50,772 nucleotides of DNA, taken from assembly GCA_029212785.1 (NCBI GenBank), contig JARGOG010000026.1, forward strand, positions 1 through 50,772, written 5' to 3'. This DNA is from Thalassobaculaceae bacterium. Lineage in GTDB: Bacteria > Pseudomonadota > Alphaproteobacteria > Thalassobaculales > Thalassobaculaceae. Under the pieces are notes generated by a model. It worked only from the letters and a program-made list of their open reading frames with translations. It was not told the DNA's origin and searched no databases. The position numbers were made by a program, and so were the translations under genes. Shown here in pieces: positions 8,510-15,973 of this stretch (within the stretch, counting starts at the first letter, position 1; each line of letters opens with the position of its first letter).

Positions 8510-9292
8510 ATGACATCGATTCCCGCGATCTTCGTCAGCCACGGATCCCCGACCCTCGTCCTCGACGACGTGCCGGCCCGCGCCTTCCTGCAGGGTCTCG
8601 GTGATTCTCTGCCGCGCCCGCGCGCCATCGTCGCCGTCAGCGCCCATTACGAGACGCCCGGCGTGCGGGTGAACACCGACGCCCAGCCACGGACGATCCA
8701 CGACTTCTATGGCTTCCCGAAAGCGATGTACGAGATGCGCTACGACGCGCCCGGCGATCCGGCGCTCGCCGCCGACATCGTCGGCCGGTTGACGGCAGCG
8801 GGTCTGGACGCCGACGGGGAAGAGCGTTGGGGCTTCGACCACGGCACCTGGGTCCCGCTGACGCTGATGTATCCGGAGGCCGACATTCCCGTCGTTGCCG
8901 TCTCCGTCGATCCCGAGGCGGGGCCGGACCACCACCGCCGGCTCGGTGCCGCCCTCGCGCCGCTGCGCGACGACAGGGTGCTGATCCTCGGCTCCGGCGC
9001 CTTCACCCATAATCTCGGCGAGCTGCGCCGCGGCGGCCGGGCCGAGCTGAACGCACCGGACTGGGTCGAGCGCTTCGTCGACTGGACCGCCGGGGCGATC
9101 GCCGAAGGCCGGACCGACGACCTGCTGCACTACCGCGAGAGGGCGCCCGACGCGGCGCGCAATCACCCGACCGAGGAGCATTTCCTGCCGCTGTTCGCCG
9201 CCCTCGGCGCCGGCGGCGGTGGCAACGGTCGGCGCCTGCACACCAGCACCACCTTTTCGGTGCTCTCGATGGATGCCTATGCCTTCGGCTGA
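8510..9292 (+). CDS. Class III extradiol dioxygenase, YgiD/DODA type
   Basis: 260 residues with TAGGAGGAAAGAACC just before the ATG. It matches the LigB superfamily branch that includes E. coli YgiD and plant 4,5-DOPA dioxygenase: IFVSHGSP near the N-terminus (His12), VSAHYE (His45), IHDFYGF (about residues 63-69) and WGFDHGTWVPL (about 106-116). Those histidines are the expected metal ligands and acid-base residue for ring opening of a catechol. The cytoplasmic enzyme would cleave a catecholic substrate next to one hydroxyl, using an iron or zinc centre; the physiological substrate in bacteria is unknown. The gene follows doxX by 87 bases and precedes the SDR by 15 bases. Confidence 0.9.
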   Translation: MTSIPAIFVSHGSPTLVLDDVPARAFLQGLGDSLPRPRAIVAVSAHYETPGVRVNTDAQPRTIHDFYGFPKAMYEMRYDAPGDPALAADIVGRLTAAGLDADGEERWGFDHGTWVPLTLMYPEADIPVVAVSVDPEAGPDHHRRLGAALAPLRDDRVLILGSGAFTHNLGELRRGGRAELNAPDWVERFVDWTAGAIAEGRTDDLLHYRERAPDAARNHPTEEHFLPLFAALGAGGGGNGRRLHTSTTFSVLSMDAYAFG

Positions 9293-9307
9293 CACAAGGA
9301 CCGCCCG

Positions 9308-10063
9308 ATGACCGAGACCACCCGACGCGTTCTGATCACCGGCGCCGCCTCCGGCATCGGCGCCGCCACCGCGCGGCGGCTGGCCGCACCGGGCACCGCC
9401 CTCCTGCTGCACACCCGCGGCAATTCGGACAAGCTCGAAGCGGTTGCGGAGGAGGCCCGAACAGCCGGATCGACGGTGGAGACGATGCTCGGCGATCTCG
9501 GCGACCCCACTCTGCCGGCGGCTCTCGTCGCTCGCGCGGCGGCGGCGTTCGGCGGGCTGGATGCGCTGGTCGCCAATGCCGGCTGGGCCCGCAAAGTCCC
9601 GCTGCTGAACTCGACGCTGGAGGAACTCGACGCGCCGGTCGACGCCATTGCCCGCGGGTTCGCGTTGATGGCCCAGGCCGCCGCCCCACACCTGAGGGCC
9701 AGCGCCTGCGGTCGGGTCGTCGCGGTCTCCGCCTTCGGGCCTCACGTCTACCGACCGGGCGTGATGACCTTCCCGGCGACCGCCGCCGCCAAAGCGGCGC
9801 TCGAGACCCATGTCCGCTCGCTCGCCTTCGAGCTGGCTGGCGACGGGGTGACGGCGAACGCGGTGGTGCCGGGCTTCATTCAGAAGGACGCGGGAACGAG
9901 CCGGGCCGTCACGCCGGACCTGGCGGCCAAGGTCACCTCGCAGATCCCCATGGGCCGGCTTGGGTCGTCAGACGAGGTGGCGGCGGTGATCGTCTTCCTG
10001 CTGTCGCCGGAGGCCGGCTACGTGACCGGCCAGTTGATCCACGTGAACGGCGGTCTGGTCTGA
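9308..10063 (+). CDS. SDR-family protein lacking the YxxxK tyrosine
   Basis: 251 residues of the short-chain dehydrogenase/reductase fold. Visible: cofactor motif TGAASGIG (residues 11-18), NAG at 90-92, conserved Ser141, and Lys162 in AAAKAALE. The catalytic Tyr normally sits four residues before that Lys, but here the position is Thr158 (codon ACC at 9779), and the Ser-Lys distance is four residues longer than usual. Tyr148 is the only Tyr nearby. The C-terminal part (NAVVPGFI, then GYVTGQLIHVNGG) is normal. So the protein should bind NAD(P)(H), but its catalysis is either rearranged to use Tyr148 or lost. It ends the doxX-dioxygenase unit. Substrate unknown. Confidence 0.88.
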   Translation: MTETTRRVLITGAASGIGAATARRLAAPGTALLLHTRGNSDKLEAVAEEARTAGSTVETMLGDLGDPTLPAALVARAAAAFGGLDALVANAGWARKVPLLNSTLEELDAPVDAIARGFALMAQAAAPHLRASACGRVVAVSAFGPHVYRPGVMTFPATAAAKAALETHVRSLAFELAGDGVTANAVVPGFIQKDAGTSRAVTPDLAAKVTSQIPMGRLGSSDEVAAVIVFLLSPEAGYVTGQLIHVNGGLV

Positions 10064-10079
10064 ACCCTCGTCACTGGCG

Positions 10080-10733
10080 TCAGTGGGGAGTGCCGAACAG
10101 ACGATCGCCCGCATCGCCGAGACCGGGCACGATATAGGCCTTCTCGTTCAGCCTCTCGTCCAGGGCCGCCACATAGATCGGTACATCCGGGTGGTCCTGG
10201 TGGAACCGGCGCACCCCTTCGGGGGCGGCGACCAGCGCCATGAATCGGATGCGGCTGTCCGGCACGCCGTGCTTGTTCAGCACATCGGCGGCATGGCTCG
10301 CGGAATTGCCGGTCGCCAGCATCGGGTCGACCAGCACGAAGACCCGTTCCTCGGCCGCCGGCAGCTTCACCATGTATTCGACCGGCTCGTGGGTTTCCGG
10401 ATCGCGGTACAGGCCGACATGGCCTTCATACGCGGTCGGAATGAGTTCGCGCAGCCCGTCCACCATGCCGAGGCCGGCGCGCAGGACGCCGACCATCACC
10501 AGCCGCGGCTCGGCCAAGGTCGGCGCCGACATCACCGCCACCGGAGTCTCGATCTCGCGGGTCGTGGCTTCCAGGGTGCGCGTAACCTCGTAGCCCAGGA
10601 ACAGCGCGATCTCCTTCAGCAAGACCCTGAATTTCGAGGTCGAGGTCTCCTTCTCGCGCATGATGGTCAGCTTGTGCTGCACCAGCGGGTGGTCGACGAC
10701 GAACAGATTCGGAAAAGCGGGATCGGTCTTCAT
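10080..10733 (-). CDS. upp: Uracil phosphoribosyltransferase
   Basis: 217 residues from the ATG at 10733, the point at which similarity to the family begins ([18 protein letters not shown]); the open frame upstream is not conserved. The PRPP-binding loop appears as [21 protein letters not shown] (quoted in two parts: [17 protein letters not shown]) around residues 133-152, and the uracil-binding end as [16 protein letters not shown]. The enzyme converts uracil and PRPP to UMP in pyrimidine salvage in the cytoplasm. Length is standard (about 208-217). It converges with the SDR gene (16-base gap) and is read in the same direction as rpmB, from which a terminator separates it. Confidence 0.97.
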   Translation of the reverse strand: MKTDPAFPNLFVVDHPLVQHKLTIMREKETSTSKFRVLLKEIALFLGYEVTRTLEATTREIETPVAVMSAPTLAEPRLVMVGVLRAGLGMVDGLRELIPTAYEGHVGLYRDPETHEPVEYMVKLPAAEERVFVLVDPMLATGNSASHAADVLNKHGVPDSRIRFMALVAAPEGVRRFHQDHPDVPIYVAALDERLNEKAYIVPGLGDAGDRLFGTPH

Positions 10734-10822
10734 GGCGCGGACTCTCGGCTCGGTAGGAAACGGCAGTGCAACGGGTCGCGAGCATAGCCCCAGCATTGCG
10801 ATGTGGCGACCGCACACGAAAA

Positions 10823-10844
10823 CGCCCGCCTTTTCAGGCGGGCG
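10823..10844 (-). terminator. Rho-independent terminator of rpmB
   Basis: On the minus strand CGCCCGCCT pairs with AGGCGGGCG (9 bp) around a short GAAA loop and is followed by TTTTCG. It lies 25 bases after the rpmB stop and upstream of upp, so rpmB is a separate transcription unit. Confidence 0.85.
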
Positions 10845-10869
10845 CGGTATGCGACGTGATCGGCTTGGA

Positions 10870-11163
10870 TCAGGCGGCGGCTTTCGCCTCGGCCGTGAGG
10901 ATCCGCTTTTTCAGACGCCGCGCCTGCGGCGACAGCTCGGAGGCCCGAGCGGTCTTTAGGAACGAGTCCAGACCGCCGCGATGCTCGACCGTGCGCAGCG
11001 CGCCGGTCGACAACTTCAGGCGAACCATTTCACCCAGAGCATCGGACAGCAGCGAGGTTTCCTGGATATTCGGCAGGAACCGGCGGCGGGTGCGGTTGTT
11101 CGCGTGGCTGACATTATTGCCGGTCAGCACACCCTTGCCAGTAAGATCGCAGCGACGGGCCAT
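10870..11163 (-). CDS. rpmB: 50S ribosomal protein L28
   Basis: 97 residues, full length for alphaproteobacterial bL28. The start [20 protein letters not shown] and the [13 protein letters not shown] segment are the family signature. GAGGAACGTGTC precedes the ATG. It binds 23S rRNA in the large subunit near the E site. It is a single-gene unit with a clear promoter about 105 bases upstream and a terminator downstream. The roughly 100-base leader contains CCCCGAGG twice (11195 and 11206), 11 bases apart. Confidence 0.98.
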   Translation of the reverse strand: MARRCDLTGKGVLTGNNVSHANNRTRRRFLPNIQETSLLSDALGEMVRLKLSTGALRTVEHRGGLDSFLKTARASELSPQARRLKKRILTAEAKAAA

Positions 11164-11268
11164 GACACGTTCCTCGACTTCTTTGCTGGCCCCGCCCCGA
11201 GGTGACCCCGAGGCGATCGGCCGACGTAAAACAGCGGCGCCGCCGGGTTAAGGCGACGCGAGGCGCGG

Positions 11269-11297
11269 GATATACGTTAGGCAAACTCGGGCGTCAA
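11269..11297 (-). promoter_or_regulatory. Sigma-70-type promoter of rpmB
   Basis: Read on the minus strand: TTGACG, a 17-base spacer, then TATATC. Both hexamers and the spacing are close to the housekeeping consensus. Expected transcript start is near 11262, giving a leader of about 100 bases before the rpmB ATG at 11163. Confidence 0.75.
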
Positions 11298-11324
11298 GCA
11301 CCGAGAGCCCACGCTGGGGTGGAA

Positions 11325-11837
11325 TCAGCCGGTTTCCTCATAGGCCATCGGCGGCAACATCGGACCCGTCCGGACGCTCGGCCCGGCCAGCACCATCTTC
11401 GACTTCACCGGCGAGGAGAGCACGATCGACGTGGTCGTCTCGCCATAGGTGCGCAGTTGGGCGATCACATGCTCCAGATGGGTCATCGAGGAGACGATGA
11501 CCTTAATCATATAGCTGTCCTGCCCGGTGATGTGGTGACACTCCTGAACCTCGGAGAGAGTGTGGGCCACCGTGGCGATGCGGCCGTGATTCTCCCCGAT
11601 AGTCTTCAGATGAACGAAAGCGGTGGTCGGATAGCCTAGCTTCGAGGGGTCGACCATGGCGCGGTAGCCGGTGATGACCCCGGTATCCTCCATGCGGCGC
11701 ACGCGCTCTGCGATGGCGGGGGAAGACAGGCCGACCCGACGGCCGAGCTCGCTGTAGGACAGGCGCGCGTCCTCCTGCAGAACCCGCAGCAACTGCCATC
11801 CGACTTTGTCCAATTGGGCGTCCGCGTCACCGGCCAT
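11325..11837 (-). CDS. Lrp/AsnC-family transcriptional regulator
   Basis: 170 residues. Residues about 10-60 form the AsnC helix-turn-helix (LLRVLQEDARLSYSELGRRV, then PAIAERVRRME) and about 75-150 the ligand-sensing ACT-like domain, including CHHITGQDSYMIKV. Such proteins assemble into octamers and respond to amino acids, controlling amino-acid metabolism or export genes. The ATG at 11837 has only a weak GAGA upstream. The gene reads away from an unusual AT-rich intergenic stretch that also precedes the ribbon-helix-helix gene. Targets and ligand cannot be read here. Its C-terminus (about residues 150-170) is somewhat longer than usual. Confidence 0.94.
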   Translation of the reverse strand: MAGDADAQLDKVGWQLLRVLQEDARLSYSELGRRVGLSSPAIAERVRRMEDTGVITGYRAMVDPSKLGYPTTAFVHLKTIGENHGRIATVAHTLSEVQECHHITGQDSYMIKVIVSSMTHLEHVIAQLRTYGETTTSIVLSSPVKSKMVLAGPSVRTGPMLPPMAYEETG

Positions 11838-12190
11838 CAGCGTTTCTCACCGTTCTGTTCTGCCGATGCACATCCCAGCAATTCGGCGAGTTTTTTATGA
11901 ATATCAAGCTCTTGCGAAAAGTACGCGAATCTCTGCCGCCCGGCAAGGCCGCCAAGCGTGTGTCGGAAACCCCAGACCCGCGGCGGCGCCTACGACCACA
12001 ACCCCCATGGCGGGTATTTTAAATTACGGATTGCACCTCAGGTGGCAGCATGCAATCGTGTGCAACTTGCATGCATATGTGTGCATCATTGTATGTATAA
12101 GGGCGTTGAAGCCTCACTAGGTGCCATCCATCGGGCGGCGGCAATCCAAGCTCGCCGCGCTTACCCTCAGATCAGAAAGAGACAGCGGAC
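11838..12190. other. AT-rich divergent intergenic region
   Basis: 353 bases between the divergent Lrp and ribbon-helix-helix genes, with no convincing coding frame. Two patches are clearly poorer in G+C than the surroundings: around 11890-11925 (contains a run of six T and ATGAATATCAAG) and around 12010-12100. The second holds the phased TGCA array described separately and ends in TATGTATAAGGG, a possible minus-10 region for the downstream gene. Confidence 0.5.
12051..12085. promoter_or_regulatory. Helically phased TGCA array, candidate operator
   Basis: TGCA occurs at 12051, 12061, 12072 and 12082 (steps of 10, 11, 10 bases), with additional copies at 12032 and 12068. GTGTGCA is exactly repeated at 12058-12064 and 12079-12085, 21 bases apart, two turns of the helix. 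This pattern suits cooperative binding of a small dimeric protein such as the ribbon-helix-helix product encoded about 105 bases downstream. Binding is inference. Confidence 0.4.
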
Positions 12191-12550
12191 GTGGCGAAGG
12201 AGTTCAGCCGGAATCGGCAACGGAGAAACGTCACCTTGGGCTCCCGGCGGACCAGCGTCAGCCTGGAAGAACAGGTGTGGGACGGCCTGACTGAAATCTG
12301 CCGGCGGGAAGAGGTCGGCCTCGACCATTTATGTACGGCGGTCGAAGCGCGCCGCGTGGATTCCTCGATGTCGTCCGCGCTCCGGGTGTTCCTGCTGACC
12401 TACTACCGGCATGCGGCCGAGTTGCTGGAGGCGCCGCAATCCAGCCAGCCAGGCCTCGCCCAGGGACCGCAAGCGGCCTTCCCCGGCCTGCTCGACGCCA
12501 CGCTGGACCGGTTCCACAGCGAGCAGAAGAGCGCCGCCGGCCGGGACTGA
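12191..12550 (+). CDS. Ribbon-helix-helix domain protein
   Basis: 119 residues from a GTG at 12191. Residues about 12-80 resemble the RHH_4-type ribbon-helix-helix domain: RNVTLGSRRTSVSLEEQVWD would give the DNA-contacting strand and first helix, and SSMSSALRVFLLTYYRH the second helix. The C-terminal 35 residues are low in structure (QSSQPGLAQGPQ). Proteins of this type in alphaproteobacteria are small uncharacterised DNA-binding regulators; many family relatives are antitoxins, but no toxin gene lies beside this one. The region upstream contains a phased repeat that could be its own operator. No strong ribosome-binding site is visible. Confidence 0.8.
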   Translation: MAKEFSRNRQRRNVTLGSRRTSVSLEEQVWDGLTEICRREEVGLDHLCTAVEARRVDSSMSSALRVFLLTYYRHAAELLEAPQSSQPGLAQGPQAAFPGLLDATLDRFHSEQKSAAGRD

Positions 12551-12606
12551 ACCGGACGGAGCCTGATCGACCCGACCACCCACTCCCGCGACCGCCGCCC
12601 TGCCTG

Positions 12607-13494
12607 CTACCAGGAGAGCCGCGCCGCCACGTGGGTCGGTGCCGCTCCAGGCTCCGCCAGGAAGGCACCGAGGGCCGCGCGGTCGAGAGCCCCGTCCTTG
12701 AGCAGGCGCTCATGGTGGATCCCGTCGGCCAGCAGCAGAGAGGCCATGCCGGCCGCCTCCGCACCGGCAATGTCCGTGTCCCGGTTATCGCCGACCATGA
12801 TCAGCCGATCCCGCGGCAGGCCGAGGAGATCGGCAGCCCGCAAGAACACCGGGGCGTGGGGCTTGCCGTGATACCGCACCACCCCGCCCAAGGCCTCGTA
12901 ACGGGCGGCGAGCGCGCCCGCATGCACCTTCAGCCTGCCCTGGTCATAGACGGCGAGATCCGGATTGGCGCAGATCATCGGCACTCCGCGCGCCACGCCC
13001 GCCGCCAATCGGTCTTCATAGACATCGACCTGGTCGAACTCGCCGGCAGGACCGGCGTTCAGGATCCAGTCGGCCTCCTCGAGGCTGTCGGTCAGGGTGA
13101 AACGGGTTCCCGGCAGGATGTCGCCGAAGCGTTCGGGGGCGAAGGTGTAGACAACGGCGCCGAGCCTCGCGTGGAAGTCGTCCGTTCCCCGCGTCAGGTA
13201 GCGCCGGGCCTCGCCGCCGGAGGTGATCACGACCGAGTAGAGATCGCGCGCGACCCCGAGGCCGGTCAGCCGGTCCTCGACAACCGCCGGCTGGCGCGGC
13301 GAGTTCGACATGATGGCAACGGGCACGCCCCGCGCCGCGAGGTGCTGCAGCACCGCGCGCGCGCCCTCGAACACCGCACCGCCGTCGTAGATCGTGCCCC
13401 AGACATCCAGAATCCATCCCTCGTACCGGTCGGCCAGACCGGACACGCCGTCGGCCAGAAGCTCGGCACGGATCGGGGCCGCGTTCTCGGGCAT
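12607..13494 (-). CDS. HAD-superfamily class IIA hydrolase (TIGR01459-like)
   Basis: 295 residues. Motif I DVWGTIYDG (residues about 30-38) has the nucleophile Asp followed by W-G-T-I in place of D-G-T-L, as in the alphaproteobacterial TIGR01459 group. Motif II is IMSNSPRQP and motif III/IV is MVGDNRDTDIAGAEAAGM near residue 237. The cap sequence fits class IIA, the NagD/4-nitrophenylphosphatase type. It should be a cytoplasmic Mg-dependent phosphatase acting on a small phosphoester; the substrate is unknown. Motif I lacks the second Asp (DVWGT rather than DxDGT); the Trp there is a feature of this group. It follows the EAL gene by 24 bases on the same strand, suggesting one transcript with pyrD. 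Confidence 0.88.
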   Translation of the reverse strand: MPENAAPIRAELLADGVSGLADRYEGWILDVWGTIYDGGAVFEGARAVLQHLAARGVPVAIMSNSPRQPAVVEDRLTGLGVARDLYSVVITSGGEARRYLTRGTDDFHARLGAVVYTFAPERFGDILPGTRFTLTDSLEEADWILNAGPAGEFDQVDVYEDRLAAGVARGVPMICANPDLAVYDQGRLKVHAGALAARYEALGGVVRYHGKPHAPVFLRAADLLGLPRDRLIMVGDNRDTDIAGAEAAGMASLLLADGIHHERLLKDGALDRAALGAFLAEPGAAPTHVAARLSW

Positions 13495-13518
13495 CGGAAA
13501 CTCTCTTCGCTGTGACGG

Positions 13519-14706
13519 CTACTGTTTGTCGACCAGGGGGCGGGGTTCGCCGAAGAGGTACCCCTGCCCGAAATCCACCTTCAGTTCCAGCAGGTCGAGC
13601 AGCATGTCCTCGCTCTCGATCTTCTCGACGATCAGGTCCATGGCGTGGCGGTCGAGCGCGCCCTTGAACGACCGCATGTCGAGCACCGGATCGTCGCCCC
13701 GCGCCATCTCGTGCAACAGGTGGGCGTTGACCTTCACATAGCGGAAGCCCTGGCCCGAAAGATCCTCGAGATCGAGGTCCAGGTCGTGCACCTGATCCAC
13801 CGAGAACCGATACCCGGCACCGCGCAGACGCTGCAGGTTCATGCGGGTGATGTAGTCGCCGGAGGCGATGCTGGAATAGTCGAATTCGAAGACCAGGGTC
13901 TCGGCGAGCTGCCGGTTCTCGGCCATGAAGGTGATGAAGTCCTGGAAGAAGTCGACATCGGTCAGCGACGCATTGGAGATGTTGCAGAAGAAGCCGACAT
14001 CCAGGTGATCGCGGCGGGCGCGGCGCACCAGCTGGACGCAGCGCACCAGCAGCAGGTTGTCGATCGCCGCCACCAGCCCGGCCTGCTCGGCGACGGGGAT
14101 GTACTGTTCCGGCGTGATCACCGATCCGTTCGGCAGAACGATGCGCGAGAAGCACTCGTAGAACCGGCGCTTACGCTGCGGCAGGCTGACCACCGGCTGC
14201 AGATACAGCTCGACCGCCTCCTCGCGCAGCGCCTCCTCGATGGCCGCCAGCAGGGCCTCGCCATCCATGATCACGACCTTGCCGCCACGGTGGCCGGCCG
14301 TCATCTCGCCCGACTTGTCCGGCGCGGCGATCGCCGCCGTCGCGCCACCGGCCTGATCCTTGCGCGTCGCCAACTGCTTGAGCAGACCCTGAAGCACCTT
14401 CAACTCGCCGGACAGGCGCTCCGCATCGGGCAGGTCGTCCATGCGCGCGCGCAGGGCCTCGACCTCGGAGCGGGCGATGTCGGTCTCTTCCTGAAGCAGG
14501 GCGACGCGACGCGCCAATTCGCGCATGCGCCGCTCGGTCATTCCGGCCTTGCGACGCCCCGCGATGGCGACATGCAGGGACAGCATGATGCCGCCCAGCA
14601 GCACGAACACCACCGGTCCGGAGGCCAGCGCATAGGTCTCGGCCGCCCAGGCGGCAGCACCGACGGCACCGAGGTAGATCAGGGCGATCAGGAAGTGACC
14701 GAAAAT
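13519..14706 (-). CDS. Membrane protein with degenerate EAL domain, TipF-like; probable ATT start
   Basis: The frame is open from a TAG at 14722-14724. The first ATG, GTG or TTG is the GTG at 14613, which would cut a pair of membrane helices in half. An AGGGAG sits six bases before an ATT at 14706, so I place the start there (395 residues). Helices are about residues 3-20 and 31-48, a coiled coil 60-125, and an EAL fold 160-395. EAL key positions: E184 (in YECFSR instead of EAL), N242, E274, D304 kept but its partner Asp is Gln305 (VDQV for DDFG), K325, E361, Q381. Loss of the second metal-site Asp suggests c-di-GMP binding without hydrolysis. Two helices, coiled coil and inactive EAL match Caulobacter TipF, a c-di-GMP receptor for flagellum placement. 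The TipF assignment is inference. Confidence 0.75.
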   Translation of the reverse strand: MFGHFLIALIYLGAVGAAAWAAETYALASGPVVFVLLGGIMLSLHVAIAGRRKAGMTERRMRELARRVALLQEETDIARSEVEALRARMDDLPDAERLSGELKVLQGLLKQLATRKDQAGGATAAIAAPDKSGEMTAGHRGGKVVIMDGEALLAAIEEALREEAVELYLQPVVSLPQRKRRFYECFSRIVLPNGSVITPEQYIPVAEQAGLVAAIDNLLLVRCVQLVRRARRDHLDVGFFCNISNASLTDVDFFQDFITFMAENRQLAETLVFEFDYSSIASGDYITRMNLQRLRGAGYRFSVDQVHDLDLDLEDLSGQGFRYVKVNAHLLHEMARGDDPVLDMRSFKGALDRHAMDLIVEKIESEDMLLDLLELKVDFGQGYLFGEPRPLVDKQ

Positions 14707-14758
14707 GACCTGCTCCCTCGGCTACTCATTCGAAAATGACGTCCTCAACCAAGTGCAC

Positions 14759-15832
14759 TCAGCCATTGGCCAATACCGCCGCGTCGACCCCGACGGCCTC
14801 AGCGATCGAGGCATATCCATCCGCCGCCATCCGCGCGACGAGATCGTCACGGATGCGCCGGAACAACCCCGGTCCGTTATACACCAGTGCCGAGTAGAGC
14901 TGCACAAGTGACGCGCCGGCCCGGACCTTGGCATAGGCGGTCTCGCCGTTCTCCACCCCGCCGACACCGACCAGAACCAGCCGGTCCCCGGCCAGCAGAC
15001 GGGCCCGCGCCAGGATTCGGGTGGACGGCTCGAACAGCGGCCGACCGGACAGGCCGCCGGCCTCGCCGCGCGCCGGCGAGCGTAGCGACTCGGGCCGGGC
15101 GATCGTGGTGTTGGAGATGATCAGACCCGACACGCCGGCACGCACCGCCGTCTCGACGATCGTCTCGAGCTGCCCGTCGGCGAGGTCCGGCGCGATCTTC
15201 AGCAACACCGGCGGGCCATGCGGGCCACAGGCCCCCCCCCGTGCCTCCATCACCACGTCCAGCAGCCGGCCGAGCGCCCCCTCGCCCTGCAGATCGCGCA
15301 GGCCCGGGGTGTTCGGCGAGGACACGTTGATCGTCAGATAGTCGGCCAGGGGGGCGAGCATCCGCACGCCGTAGTCGTAATCGTCGACCGGATCGGCGGT
15401 GTCCTTGTTGGCGCCGACATTGATACCGACGATACCGGTGCGCCGGTCGTGGCGCGTCAACCGGCCAGCCGCCGCTTCCAGCCCGTCATTGTTGAAGCCG
15501 TTGCGGTTGATCACAGCAGCATCGCCCGGCAGGCGGAACAGTCTGGGGCGCGGGTTGCCGGCCTGCGGGCGTGGCGTGATCGTCCCGACCTCTACCGCGC
15601 CGACGCCCATATGCAGCAGGGCGTTCCAGCATTCGGCGCTCTTGTCGAACCCAGCGGCGAGACAGATCGGATGCGGAAAATCGAGCCCGAGCAGGTGTTG
15701 GGCAAGACCCGGCGGCGGCCGGGAGCGGTCGACCGGGCCGATCCCGGCGGCCAGCGCACGCACGGTGGCGCGATGCGCCGTTTCCGGGTCGAGGAGGCGG
15801 AGCAGCGAGGGAGCGAGATCGAACAGTGACAT
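14759..15832 (-). CDS. pyrD: Dihydroorotate dehydrogenase (quinone), class 2
   Basis: 357 residues from the ATG at 15832 ([17 protein letters not shown]), the normal start of class 2 enzymes with their membrane-associating N-terminal helices; the open frame runs far upstream but is antisense to other genes there. Conserved blocks: [31 protein letters not shown] (substrate), [16 protein letters not shown] with the catalytic Ser, and [18 protein letters not shown] for FMN phosphate. It oxidises dihydroorotate to orotate at the inner membrane and passes electrons to ubiquinone. A run of nine C (15232-15240, G on the coding strand) lies in the coding sequence. The EAL gene follows after about 52 bases. 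Confidence 0.96.
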   Translation of the reverse strand: MSLFDLAPSLLRLLDPETAHRATVRALAAGIGPVDRSRPPPGLAQHLLGLDFPHPICLAAGFDKSAECWNALLHMGVGAVEVGTITPRPQAGNPRPRLFRLPGDAAVINRNGFNNDGLEAAAGRLTRHDRRTGIVGINVGANKDTADPVDDYDYGVRMLAPLADYLTINVSSPNTPGLRDLQGEGALGRLLDVVMEARGGACGPHGPPVLLKIAPDLADGQLETIVETAVRAGVSGLIISNTTIARPESLRSPARGEAGGLSGRPLFEPSTRILARARLLAGDRLVLVGVGGVENGETAYAKVRAGASLVQLYSALVYNGPGLFRRIRDDLVARMAADGYASIAEAVGVDAAVLANG

Positions 15833-15973
15833 GGCGCGAGACGGTAATCGGTGCTCCGGCCGCTCACAAGCGTTCGAATTGGCAACCGTGCTGACCATCG
15901 TGGCGCGTTGGCAAGCCCGAGGCCGGCGGGCTAAGGTCGGGGCAATCACAGGCAAATCCGACGGAGCTCCGCT

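Noticed and set aside
10072-10085. CACTG-GCGT-CAGTG hairpin between SDR and upp genes.
   Set aside because: Five-base stem that overlaps the upp stop codon, with no T run; too weak to call.
12191-12550. Toxin-antitoxin module built on the ribbon-helix-helix gene.
   Set aside because: No small partner gene is on the same strand; the next gene is convergent and a HAD phosphatase.
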